A stretch of 64,000 nucleotides of DNA from Ligula intestinalis (taxonomy: Eukaryota; Platyhelminthes; Cestoda; Diphyllobothriidea; Diphyllobothriidae). The stretch covers positions 29,540,562 through 29,604,561 of the forward strand of contig JAYGXS010000004.1 in assembly GCA_036362985.1 (NCBI GenBank), in the 5' to 3' direction. The translations under genes and the position numbers were made by a program. The notes beneath the pieces are model-generated. The model had not been told where the DNA came from, did no database searches, and saw nothing but the letters and a program-made list of their open reading frames with translations. Of this stretch, positions 45,593-57,280 are shown in pieces. Each line of letters starts with the position of its first letter. Position 1 is the stretch's first letter.

Positions 45593-45776
45593 TTCATCAT
45601 TCGCCATTACGGGAAAGTTGTCAAAAAATTAAAAAAGAACAGAAAGAGTCAAGGTCACCATCAGTCTCGGTGACCGCAAGAATGAACTAATTTCAAGAAG
45701 GCAACGGTGATGCTGGGGGTGGGGGGAGGAACAGCCTAGTAGCTAGTGGGCTAAGGTGGCAGCTTTGTCCAGCTCA

Positions 45777-46460
45777 CTACCACACTCTGCTCAGCAATGT
45801 CAAGGCTTGAACGCCATGCACCATAAGGAAGAGAACATTTTTGATGGTGAAACAGACGACTTGAAGACTGTGCATTTTGAATTCAAAATACAATGTTAGC
45901 CGCAAAATCAGAAATGGCAGATCTTGTAGCAGGACAGACACAAGAATTTCCCCTAGCAAGGCCGTTAATGAACAGCAACGACAGCAAGCCCAACTGGCCT
46001 TGACGGATGCATTGGACGCGGGTTCCGCTTCCAAATCCGCCTGCGAATTTGATTGGCTCATTTCCTTGGTTTTAGAGCCTGGAATCCAGCAAAATGGATT
46101 TGTGTCCGATCTCGGAAGGAAGTTATGGCAGTTACTGCCAGACGTCTGCCAGTGTTTGTGGATGAACGACGAGCTGAACACATCTCCAGACGCATTATTG
46201 AAGCAAAACTGCAGTAGAGTGATGTGCCATAGGCAAAGTAGGCCGATCTTTAGTTTGGGGTGCGATTCAACAGATTTGTCTTCCAAGTACTGCAAAAGTT
46301 CGATGATGTCAGCTGCTTTGCAAATTTGGACTATCAGCATATCGCTGTTAAAACCCCATGGCGATAGCAGGCAATGGCCGAAAATTGCAAGGAACATACA
46401 TAGTTGTGTGCAAAAATAGAAGGGCACCTTATCGCTTCCAAAGTAGGTGAAACGAAACAT
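45777..46460 (-). CDS. TMEM26: TMEM26-like membrane protein, terminal exon
   Basis: The minus-strand frame begins at a textbook acceptor (poly-T then AG at 46461-46462) and ends at TAG 45777-45779. It encodes about 227 residues with several hydrophobic segments. Recognised family segments are CKAADIIELLQYLED, the SHPKLKIG..LWHITLLQF block, and LLQDLPFLILRLTLYF followed by FTIKNVLFLMV. These match the conserved C-terminal half of TMEM26, a multi-pass protein of unclear function reported as a brown/beige-fat marker in mammals. A Ser/Ala-rich stretch between the two blocks is family-specific. An AATAAA on minus lies about 185 bp downstream. The plus-strand 180-codon frame here is a shadow. Confidence 0.82.
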   Translation of the reverse strand: MFRFTYFGSDKVPFYFCTQLCMFLAIFGHCLLSPWGFNSDMLIVQICKAADIIELLQYLEDKSVESHPKLKIGLLCLWHITLLQFCFNNASGDVFSSSFIHKHWQTSGSNCHNFLPRSDTNPFCWIPGSKTKEMSQSNSQADLEAEPASNASVKASWACCRCCSLTALLGEILVSVLLQDLPFLILRLTLYFEFKMHSLQVVCFTIKNVLFLMVHGVQALTLLSRVW

Positions 46461-47225
46461 CTAAAAAAGTAAATATTATCGGAGATGAATGTACTTGTAA
46501 TGGGGGCAGGAATGAACACCTGACCTATGAAAGTAAGTGCCAACGGAAAGTTTTAAAAGCTGATGTTGTTACTTTGCATGCTAACAGCCCAGGTAGTAGC
46601 AATTAGGTCCAGACAGGTGTTTCGCCGGTATTCTGCCACTGCTTGGAGCAGTTGCGAGAGGGTCCGGCTCATCAGTGACTCCAACAGCTTTCCGGCTGAT
46701 ATACCGGTTTTAAAAGTTCAGCTTTTCAATCCCCTTGGAAATTAATTTCTGTTTGTGGTATGCATCAGTATATTTAAAACTTTGACTGCGACGTGCGCCA
46801 TATGTGGTACACGCATACACGTACGGGCATACAGGCTATTTTGGCATTCGCACTCAAAGTGTTAAGGTTCATAGGCATAGGCCGAAATTTGAAGTGTATA
46901 TTTGTGCTGAAATTCGTCAGCCACTGCGTAGTATATACCCACTGCCAACGGACATATTGTAGAAGCATATGTTGATCCTGTAACTTTGCCTATGCATAGA
47001 GACCTTAAAAATACTGAACAGAACAGAAATTCCTTTCTAAGGAAACATAAAACCTTAATTTTCAGTCAGAAAGCAAGCAGAGCAAGCTGGGAGAACCAGG
47101 GGTGAGCCAGACAACTCGCAGTCGTGTGAAGTAGTGGCAGAGTACTGGCAAAACATGTGTTTGGGCCTTTTTACTAGTACCTGGGCTATTAGTATGGAAA
47201 GTAACACCAGTCGATACTATTACAG

Positions 47226-47400
47226 TCTGCCAATACAAGCGAACATCCGTGTCCCAGGAAGCAATTGAGAAGAAGGAACCTGTTTCTGCTACTCATGTCT
47301 CTGATGACGAATCCGCAACGGATATCGAAACGTCAGGCGAATAAACATATTATCCCAGCGATCGAGTCTTCTTCTTCTTCTTCTTCTTCTTCTTCTCAAC
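47226..47400 (+). mobile_element. Isolated Penelope-like tail with CTT microsatellite
   Basis: It contains 'gtgtcccaggaagcaattgag', a hammerhead-like core and 'gcgatcgagtcttcttc', in the same order as the tail of the 37-39 kb PLE. A (CTT)n run at about 47362-47396 follows, apparently expanded from the short CTT run found at this position in the other tails. No coding sequence is attached. Confidence 0.6.
47296..47339 (+). ncRNA. Hammerhead-ribozyme-like motif, best match in the window
   Basis: The canonical core CTGATGA (47301-47307) is followed by a stem-loop (GAATCC, loop GCAAC, GGATATC with one bulge, and one unpaired C before it) and GAAACGTC (47327-47334). The bases flanking the core, TGTCT before and AGGCG after, can pair as stem I. 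Stem III would be only two pairs without a loop, which suits dimeric action as described for retroelement hammerheads. Not tested. Confidence 0.5.
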
Positions 47401-48014
47401 TACTGCAGTCTGTCCGTTAGTTGTAGGTGTATATTGCGGAGTGGCTGAGGGGTTCAGCCCAAATATGCACTGCAAATTTCGGTCTATCCCTAAAGACTCT
47501 TAATAAAGACTGATTTACACTTGATGTAAAATTAACGTTCAAAAGTGAAATTCAGTGTTTGATTTTCCGCCACTATTAATAGCTCATCAGCCTCGGCAGC
47601 TGTTTCAAGGCAGAGACGGACTATCGTTGATATTTGCATTTTCCTACATAATTGTTTATTCGTAGCAGGCTTCAAAGATTAGAAAGAAGACTGGCCAGTT
47701 AAAAAGTGGTTGCAAGAGCCAAAGCCCCAGTCTGCAGTTGTGAATGGCGTATACAAGGCTTGATCACTATCACACACCCGAGATAGATGATAGTTGATAA
47801 TGACCAGTTGCGTCATTGTTTAGGTAAAGACGGCGAATTGACACTTAACGATGGTTACTTTCCATTCGCCTTTTAGTATCCCGCATTCCAACAACTAAAC
47901 AGTGGTAAGTGGTTATGCCCATGTCAACCGCCAGCTCGCTGCTAGGCGCCAAAGAGGCGTTTGCTGTACAGAAGACGCCAAAGATCATGCAACATTTTGA
48001 CATATACGTAAGTC

Positions 48015-48597
48015 TGATACTCTTTCGCTAATCGGCATTGACTAAAGTTGTGATACTGATTATCGTGTAGTCTATTCTGAAGTTATTCCAGTCAGTATAG
48101 GATGCGAGCTATTTAACGAGCTTTTTCCTGACTACTAGCAAAAAGTATCTATTGTAACAACTGGCTACTCAAGTAGTATGACTTTTTATCATTGATTTTG
48201 ACTGCCTTTTTAACTTCAAATATATTTTATGGAAAACAAGCACGAGAAAATTATTTCTTGTACTTGTTTGATAGCAAATTACGCCTTCTTTAAATTTTAT
48301 GCTCAATGGGCAGCTTTCGGTTTTAAAATGTTAGCCAATGGTTGTATGATTTTCTAAACCACTGACTGCTGCACTCTAATTCAAGGTCTAGAAACTGCAC
48401 ACTGTGTACATCCTGCTTAAGGAAATGTACATTTTCGCCTGCAGTTTGAGGAAGAAGTCACATAGTAGTCATAAAATGCTGAAATAGATTTGTTATATAT
48501 TTTATGCAGTATAGGCAGCACTAATAAATTGACGGATACGATGCATGATGAATGAAGACCCCACAAACGTAAAAAAGCTCAATTAGCAACACAGGCC
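48015..48597 (+). repeat. Fold-back repeat, copy 2, centre inverted
   Basis: 48015-48335 aligns directly with 18110-18440, sharing 'gctaatcggcattga' and 'aaatatattttatggaaaac'. From 48336 to about 48597 the sequence aligns with the reverse complement of 18688-18440, for example 'aataaattgacggatacgat' here against 'atcgtgttcgtcaatttatt' there. The right arm is truncated. Confidence 0.65.
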
Positions 48598-48829
48598 CTG
48601 CTTCCATCTCCGTGTCTGGTCACCAACCTCAGTGGGTTGGTCACATGTCCACAAAGTCTTGTTGGAATTATATGGAAATTAATGTTTTTCAATTCGTATC
48701 TAATGTGCGAGCTAGCGCATACCGATTGGCGGCAAAATCAGAGGTCTCTGGAATGGTGCACAGGTTATCACATGAAAAATTATTTGATAGACAAATAGTC
48801 CACTGTTAAAATTTAACATTACCTTTCAA

Positions 48830-49650
48830 AGTGAATAGGTAACTACAACATTACTGGTGAATTTTGGAAATATGCATGCAACATCATAATTTAAAACTAA
48901 CCATATGGTTTGAACAATTACGACATTCGCCCTCTTTACTCTGTAACAGGGAAAGAGGATCCAGTAAGTACGGTCATCATCCCTTAGAAAGTTAAACAAA
49001 ATTTTTTATTCAAAGTCAAAAAATAGTATTTAGCACATAGCAAGCGCAATGTTACTCTCAAAGGACAAATAATGCCTAGGATGTAACAATGCCCCTTGCA
49101 CTAAATCCGCTTATGTAAAAACTAGCCTAAAATGTTTTGCTTGTGCATTTAAACCCGAAATTACTTCACAGAATACTGTTCTAAAACGGTGAGTACAGGG
49201 AATCTATCTGTTTTGCAGAAATAATGCATTCGATAATTCAGTGAGAAATGGGATGAATTTGAGCGCATGCGGCCAATATGCTCAGCAACATAAAATGAAT
49301 TAACAATGATTTCAAGATTGGTCAAAGAATTTCAAATAAATGCACAGCCGAAATTTTCTCCAGCAACAGCCGCGATCCGAGGCTTCAACACATCATTGAA
49401 ACATTAAGAATATTTTGTTAAGTCAGATTAAGTTTTTTGCGTTCAATCTGCAATAATATGCAGGTAAAAACAATCCTCCTTACACTAAGAGAATTGAATC
49501 ACGCTGAAATAATCCATTCAAATAATCCATACTTCCGACTGTTTTATAGCGATCCGGGATTGTATGACCTATGAGGAAAAGAGACTTGCCCAAATAATGG
49601 TTTGCTGGCACCAGCTCTCTGCATTTGCACTCAACATACTATCTCATTTC
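48830..49650 (+). repeat. AT-rich repeat copy related to 53330-55240
   Basis: 49260-49520 aligns directly with 54955-55230, sharing 'cagcaacataaaatgaatt' and '..ttgaat.acgctgaa'. 49190-49240 resembles 53395-53420 ('agggaatctgtccgtcatgcag' type). No coding. Confidence 0.55.
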
Positions 49651-50295
49651 ATGCTCACTTACCTTCGAAAATATATCTTTTATTAGAAAGTATGATTAGA
49701 TGTGAGCGATTTTATTACTTTTCTGACAAAATTTTTGTTCTCTTACGTCAAAATGCCGGCTTATGAAGACGTTTCCTTCTCGTTACATCCAGAAAAAACA
49801 CTTCGTTAGAAATACTTCGCAATAATAGATGAAGGCTAGATTGTGCGTAACTAAACAATGGCTGCTACTTGCATTGTCTTATTTGCCGTCTAGTTGAAGG
49901 CCCCACGTGTATCTGTAGCGCATTCGGCAGCATAATAGCTAGGGTGAAGCAATTGGGTACATGCATACCATCCAGCCAACATGATCAGCGACATGTAGTA
50001 AGCAAACTATGACGACATAATTCATGAAGGCTTGTTATATGAAATGAGGCGATTAACGACACATTTTAAAATCTCTGTATATATGTTCAGAACTAATACT
50101 GGGTAGCCAAAGCCCTTGTGGACGCACAACAGAGCAGTTAGAACGCAATATGACATGCATCTGAAAGTTTATCGGATTTTACTTTCCAGGAAACCCATTC
50201 ACTTGGCATCGTATATGTCCATTCTAATATTTTGAGCTGTTGTCAGTTTGACGTCGGATACTTGTTTTTGGAATGAAAATTAGGTACTTCTGCTA
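49651..50295. other. Unassigned sequence
   Basis: Nothing recognisable before the CR1-like fragment. Confidence 0.4.
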
Positions 50296-50299
50296 TAAA

Positions 50300-51190
50300 A
50301 TTCAATCACCTTTAATCCAGGTTTCAACTACAGTTTGATGGGAGACCAGCAGACTGCTACTGTTTAGAGTGGGCACCTGTCAAACGTGTAGTCCCACAAG
50401 AGCCAGTTCTTGGACCGCTCCTTTTCATCATCTACGTAAATGACATCGTCCGAGAAACTAAATCTGATCTAGTACACTTTGCTGATGATCTCAAACTGTG
50501 GAGGGTGATAAAAGACGAAAGGGACTTCCAAATACTACAAGAGGATAAAGACCGACTGCACTCTTGGAGTAACAGTTAATGTATGAAATTCAACCCCAAA
50601 CAGTGTGTAGTAATGTCCATGCTATCAGCAAGAAGATGCAAAACTGCACTCTCGCGACATTATATCTTGGGAGGCCAACCACCCTAAACCGTAAGTGTGC
50701 AAAGAAACCTAGACGTTCTTATTAAATATGATCTAAATGTAACTGTACAGTGCTTTATAGCTGCAGCGAGAGCAATGTCGGTCATGGGCGCCATACGAGG
50801 GACGTTCCTTAACCTGAATGCTAATATCTTCGGAAAAGTATGTGGAACGTTCGTGCGGCCGCATCTGGAATATGCGATACAGGCTTGGCGGCTCTGGCTC
50901 CAGAAAGACATGGGATTTTCGAAGGTGTTCAACAATGTTCTACCTAGGCGGTCCCTGAACTTAAGCAGTCCACATATGAAGAGCGTTTGACTGCTTTAAA
51001 TCTCTTTCCTCTCCATTATATACAAGACAGAGAGGACCTTATAGCAACTTTTTGGTTACTATGGGGGACGAATCTGAATGTCAAGTGGGAGGATCTCTTT
51101 CAAATGGCCACAATAAGGAACCTCAGAAGACTGAGACATTTGGATAATCATCTGTTAAAGCCCAACAGCCACCTAACGTAAATGACGACG
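50300..51190 (+). pseudogene. CR1-like non-LTR retrotransposon RT fragment
   Basis: The plus strand encodes the palm and thumb of a CR1/Jockey-type reverse transcriptase: VVPQEPVLGPLLFIIYVNDI, HFADDLKLW (catalytic FADD intact), LHSWSNS and KFNPKQCVVM. It continues with AARAMSVMGAIRGTFLNLNA and VRPHLEYAIQAWRLWLQKDM, then LTALNLFPLHYIQDREDLIA and WEDLFQMAT. A stop at about 50578 and frameshifts near 50690 and 50960 disable it. The N-terminal endonuclease and start of RT are missing, the usual 5' truncation. Confidence 0.85.
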
Positions 51191-53300
51191 ACCACTACAA
51201 ACAACACTACAAACAAACATAATACTCTTTTAATTTCAATATAATTTTTATTCACACTTATGATCACAAGACGAATATGTCATACTGGATATGCAGTGAA
51301 CTTTTTGTACGTTGCCATTCCGCAAACGCCTCACCTTTTTAAAAATTCATATTTTCAAAAAATTTTTATGCACTTTTGTACAACAAAAGCGATCTGTAAC
51401 GATTTTCACATATTTTACAAAAAATGTCTGCATTCCTTTACCGTTTCAATGAAGTTTTTAAGAGCTTCGGTCATTTACTCTAAATATTCTGACTGATGCT
51501 GACTAAAACCTCATTCGGCTGGTCAAATGACCATTGAGCTCTATCTGACTGAGAAGGAGATTTTTGACTACGTATCTCATATTATATTTAGCATATTTGT
51601 AAAACAAACAATATAAACTGATACGTGCCGACCACGTCTTTCACGAATGGTGTAAAGGACATCACAGTGAAAACTAAATTTGCCAAAAGAATTTTCCAAC
51701 GTAACAATTATACACCCCTGGTTGGAATAAAACGACAAATATAGCATTTAAACTTTACGAAAAGTCTTAACTTAAGTGGGGCACACGCAAAGTGCTGAGA
51801 TTAATGCTAAAGGAGCTCTAAAAACTTACATGCAACATCCAAGTATTCTTCTATTAAAGAAAAAAAGGTTAGCAATATGCGGTCAGATGGCATCTTATAA
51901 AATTGGAAAGCAAATAATTGTTAACGGTTATCAAAATAACATTTTACAGAATAAGGATAGAAACATTATTTACAAACCACAAACGCCGTTTGGACTATAA
52001 CAGGGCATTTTGTGCAAAACCTCTCAGTGTACGAGTTAGCAAGGGGTGTATTTGGCTCATACAGTCTAATGAATCACGAGGATGATAAGTACTTCCTATA
52101 TAGCATATCGGGCAACAGTAGTTTAAGAAGTGCACTACATATACCCCCTAGTCTAAGCAATTTGTCCCACGAAAACGGTAGATATAGAGGTTTTATGGAT
52201 GTGGAACTAGGAAAGGCACTGGAGTATACATTAATAACTGCCACATGCATTTTTTATTCTATTTAGAAATTTTGTTGAGTAATATCTGTATATTTTCTTA
52301 ATCCGTATCATCGTTCTATGTATTCGTAAAAAGTCGATTATCAATATAGAGATTTCTTGATATTTCTGATAAATAATAGAAGGATGTCACCTACTTCAAA
52401 TTACCTGAGATCCAAATCGCTTTCCTGAATTCTGATAAATATAGTCAGCGGCGCAAACCAACTCACACACCTTCAATCTGCATGCGGAACAACTTCCTTT
52501 CAGCACCCACGGGAAGCGAATTTAACATGTTCCACTTCTACAAAGTTCTTTCACTGCCTATGCTATTTTTACAAAACCCAAAGACCCCAATATCACCAGT
52601 CCCGTACGACAAATTGTTGGGTGTTGGGTTACATGATAAGGACCACTAAAACTACCTTTGCTGCGTACCATTCTATAGCGATAGGCACTTAAACACAAGG
52701 AATATATCTGTCATGTGGAGCCTAATGCAGTCGGAAACGTACTGGACAAGGTGAGACAGTTATATGCATATATAACATACGGCCAACATTACCAACAATA
52801 TAAATGCAATTAGCTACTGCTAAAGGATCATTGAACGAAGCATTAGGTAACTATGCCACAACATTAAATCGTATCTAACCCAGGAGTACCCAGTCCGGAT
52901 CTAATGAGCGTGGTAGCACATCTAAATGGCAATTAACAGATGCCGAATATCTTACATCTCAGATATTTTTTTCGAATGGCGCGCAAAAACTCGCATAAAG
53001 TCGTAAAAATTGGCCATTGTAAAATGGTACATCCCTGTTTGGAGTCAATGCACGCAAGAATAAATATAAATAATAGTAGATAATTGACAGAGATAAATGT
53101 AAAGTAACCATTTCAAACTGACGTGAAGTAAGTTCTCGACATGCATTCTCTACAAAAGAAGTAAAGGTAGCATTAAGTTCAGGTGGCATTTCCAAAGATT
53201 TACGAATGCCCCTTGTTGTTAACGGTTAACATTTTCAAAGGAACTTTACGCGCAAATTACAAAGTCGATATGGAATGTAAAAGGGTATTGTAAACGTTAG
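51191..53300. other. Unassigned AT-rich sequence
   Basis: No gene recognised. Short pieces near 52690-52740 resemble the AT-rich repeats at 49196 and 53395. Confidence 0.4.
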
Positions 53301-53329
53301 CGGGGGAAACGTTTGGCTTATGCCGCGGA

Positions 53330-55245
53330 AAACTAGTGCTTTCTTCACAACATGCATTTCTGCAGCGAAAAGGGGTTTAACACAGGGAATCTGTCCGTCA
53401 TGCAGAAACTAAAGTATGGGCCAAGAAGCATGCAACTTTCATGAAAAAATGACTTTGTATTTAAACATATATTTTGTAACATTATTTTGATTCACTGAGT
53501 GGCTTTTATCCTGGGAAAGCCTTTTAGTTGGGAAAATCGCATATCTTGTAGCGAATTTGCGAGCAGTCTCATATCGAAGGACTCTCATATGCTATTACGT
53601 ATGGCAGAACCAAACATTTTATCAATGTGCAGGAGGAACGCCAAAATAAGCTAAAAGTGTAAAGTATACCCTCCAGAACCGGAAAATTTGTCCGCATTGT
53701 TCAGATGCAAGTGAAGCCAAGTTGAAGGAATCTCATTTACTTTCAGAAACAATCAGCGATTTATGTTCGAATTATAATGTTTATCTAACCTGTGAAGTAT
53801 TTTGTATAGCATGCAGTAAAATTACATTTTGGTCGCATTTTGTTTTACCACCTTGCCTACATGGCGAATAAGCTAAGTGCCCACATACCTTACCGTGAAG
53901 GTAACGAAAAACAGGCCTGTCCAAATGTAAGTCATGTACAAACATACATTTTTGTAAACTAAACGTTCCGCTCATGCCTTATTTAGAAACGGAACACAGA
54001 GAAGAATAAGTATTTTTCTAAAACGTTCTATATATGAGGCAGATCATTTTTGCATTCGCAAGCTTATATCCTGGAAGTAATCAACTACGATGAAAAATAG
54101 TCCATCATAAAGATGGAAGTAAGTTTTTTTTCAGTTCCAGCCAAATTGAATCCTTTTTCTTCAGGTGAGTTAAAATATTGTCAAGAGTTTCCAATTTAAA
54201 TTAGAATTTACCTTGAAAAAAGGAAGTATACACAGAAATTAATCAGCTGAATATTCAAGCAAAGAACTTTTTAAAGAGATAACCTATTATAGAAAGTTTT
54301 CAAATTAATCTTAGGAATGACACATGCGAGTTATCTTGTGGACGTTCCTTATGCTCGACAATGTGGTTAACTCTTTTGAGGCATTTCTACATATGATCTA
54401 CATGACCATCCTCATAAGAACTAGTATCCAAAATTTTTTTAGTAAATACTCTTGATATTTATCTTATTTTAAAGATTTTAATGTAAACGTCGAACAGAAG
54501 CTTAGATGATGGATGAACACATGAGGACACTGAAAACGCATGAAATTACGCCAGCGTTTTAAAGGACGGTATTCAATAAAAAGTCATCCACTAATGGTGA
54601 TATGTACAACACTATCGACTGAATCAAAGTTCTTTTTATATAAAGAAAGTGGTTTCAACTTAAGAAGATATTTAAATTGATTGCCATAATTTATAGCTAT
54701 TTTCTTCGTCTCCGGAACTTGGGGATTATGGGGAAAATTATATTTTTCTTAGCAAACACTTTTTACTTCTTACACTGCGTTTAAGTTTTAAATATGCCTT
54801 ATGCTGTTCATTATTATCTTTAAGTTTTCGTAAATGCGTTTACGTCGGTATGTGAGTAACGGTCAAACTTTAACAAGGTTATAAATGTTGCACGATTGTT
54901 AGCCCATACTGTTATACATTCGACAACTTATTGGCAAAATTGAGGTGTTAGAGTGCACGCATATCAGCAACATAAAATGAATTTATCATGATTTCTGGAT
55001 TCATCAGTGGCCTTCACCTAAATGCACGAATCAGATTATTTACAATTACTGCGGATGATTTTATGTTCAGAGGCGTAATGATAGCTCATCAAATCACTGA
55101 AATATTGGGAGAATGATGCATGCATGCATGCATGCGTGATCAAACTAATTGCGCTCAATCTCCCATAGCCTGCACGTGCAGACAATCTTTTTTACACTGA
55201 GGAGATTGAATAACGCTGAAGTATTCCGCACGAGAGGGAAACGTG
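53330..55245 (+). repeat. Long AT-rich dispersed repeat, copy 1
   Basis: 53465-54740 aligns over about 1 kb with 62455-63400 in the same orientation, sharing 'attttgttttacc', 'ggaacacagagaagaat' / 'ggaacacacagaagaat', 'gcattcgcaagcttat' and 'aacgtcgaacagaagct'. 54955-55230 aligns with 49260-49520. A (TGCA)n run lies at 55117-55135. No coding was found. Confidence 0.65.
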
Positions 55246-55249
55246 ATGG

Positions 55250-56880
55250 GCTGACCTACTAAAACAGAAAAAAGTTTTATCTTCTTTCAATGGCTATCTG
55301 GCGCCAACTTAGTCTGATGACTTCCTCGACAAGTTTATGCTTGGTGCACACTTCTGAGCGAGATACGAAGCGTTTAATCGTAAGCAATGCTGGTAGATGG
55401 AATAGTTTTGCCAAACATCTGTTGCATTCGTTCCTATCCGCTGTCGGTTTTGAATACGCGGATATATTGCGTGCACGGTGATCAGAATTCCCGCATGCAT
55501 TAGTAATGCCAACCTACCCTGGATGGCAGTCGAGTACTGTCAGGCCAAATGATGGCTCCCGACATCGTAAACCTACTTTGAGTGCCATAACACTGTTATG
55601 TTTACAGGAGGGTCAATATATTTGAGGTTTTGGTCGTTAGCGCAGAAGGAATAGTAACTGTCAAAAGAAGCTCTAACAAGCGATCCGAGTGGACCCTCAG
55701 GTCACGTTATCGACCCGCCTACAGAAAACAGAATCCTCCAAACCCAGTCAAGGAAAGGCATACTACTCTCATCGACGTATGTTTAAGAAGACACAGATAG
55801 GGAGCTCCATGGAGAATGAGCAATGGCATGTCTGCGAATCGGAGCACACCTATAATCAATTGAAAATTGCCTATGGACTGTTCTAAATATCCCTGCCCTA
55901 GAGGGAGCAGGAAAGAAAATGCTCTCGTCTATGGTGCTGACCTATCTAGGTATAGGAAAGGGAAAGGTCCTACAATCATTAAAGTGCTTTTTGCATAGGG
56001 AGTTGACATATCATCTAGACCATATTTTTCCAATTAATTTGTCAATTAAACAGTAATGGCGAAGCAGGCGTCCAACGAAACACGGTTCATGGTTCACTCA
56101 CTGCAGGTATGAAATAGCACACCACAAAGTTCTACTCAAACAAACAAAGTAGCCGGTTATTGAAACGAAAAAAAAGTGAGCCTGACGTTTCAAAATCCAT
56201 CCCGATCTATATCGGCAGGGACATAACCAAAAAAGGCTATTCATACACAGAAAGTTGCAGTAGTTACACCGTACAGTCGGTAGGCTACTGCATACTTATA
56301 ACTATTATTGTATTTCGAATCGTCAAGCGAACCAACTTCTTGACCCAACAATCACATCCACGTCTTCGTGATTTTCTCCCGAGACTCGCATTTCGGCTTG
56401 CATTGGCAAAAGAAACTAGTTATGAGTATTAAACTCGATGAGAGACGCAACGTACATAAGCCCACTGCGATTCCTCATACCAATGTCTGTATCTGATGAT
56501 GTCCAAGTAATGTACTTCATGAATCCACATGGGTGGCAAGACACAGAGAAGGAAAATAAATACGCCGGTGTTAAACCTAGAAAAGAAAAAAAGTGTTTGT
56601 GTTTTCAGGACAGCATCAATTTTGAAGCAGTTGAAATTTTTTTGTAAATCCGCAGGCAGATCACACTGGACAAGGCAACCATATAACAGTTCGGCCGCCG
56701 ATTCCTACGTGCTCAAACAAGCTAAAACCAAACGGGTTCACTTGTGCGTAAGTTATTTTTAAATGCCTGTCGACTTGAATTGCAGTTTTCACAGACTATA
56801 AGGCATTACCCAATCAATTTTTAGATGAAGACGATGAGACCGGCAGCCGGTTTGGGCACAAATGGCTGGTGTGGTCTGAG
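55250..56880. other. Unassigned sequence
   Basis: Several 63-90 codon plus-strand frames without family resemblance. Nothing else was recognised. Confidence 0.4.
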
Positions 56881-56884
56881 TCTG

Positions 56885-57020
56885 CAACTAGGCGTGCCGC
56901 TACATCCCTCCACGTTCGGCATTTGTCATGGCAACGCAACCCAAATAACGCCTGTCGTGCCCTAATCTATCCCCCCGTTCATTTTGACTCGGCTTATGTA
57001 CCACGCGGTGCGCTTAGGAG
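56885..57020 (+). repeat. Dispersed repeat shared with 31740-31960 (opposite strand)
   Basis: See 31740. It lies inside a 201-codon plus-strand frame (56869-57474) whose arginine/serine-rich, (GA)n-encoded part shows that the frame is repeat-derived and not a gene. Confidence 0.45.
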
Positions 57021-57258
57021 TAAGCATGCAAAAGGGATATGTACGAACGTATTGTTTTTCGACCAGTTTGTAGGCCACTATCCGAATGGTCAAAATATCG
57101 TACGCACTTCGGTCATATATCGGCTTGTTAGAAAGGAACAAGGACACGAAAATGAGGCCTTTATTGTGCAGACAAACCAGATTTTCTGTTTTAGGCAACA
57201 TGGACCACCGGCAGAGCAAGTGTTTGTGTTGATTGCATCCAGTCATCCCCGAGGAAGC

Positions 57259-57280
57259 GAGAGAGAGAGAGAGAGGGAGC
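57259..57280 (+). repeat. (GA)n microsatellite
   Basis: A short run of GA dinucleotides, also the source of an Arg-Glu stretch in an overlapping chance frame. Confidence 0.7.

Noticed and set aside
45877..46419. 180-codon plus-strand frame
   Set aside because: Antisense shadow of the TMEM26-like exon, which has family motifs and splice borders.
47362..47396. (CTT)n run as a possible polypyrimidine regulatory tract
   Set aside because: Position matches the short CTT run of other PLE tails, so microsatellite expansion explains it.
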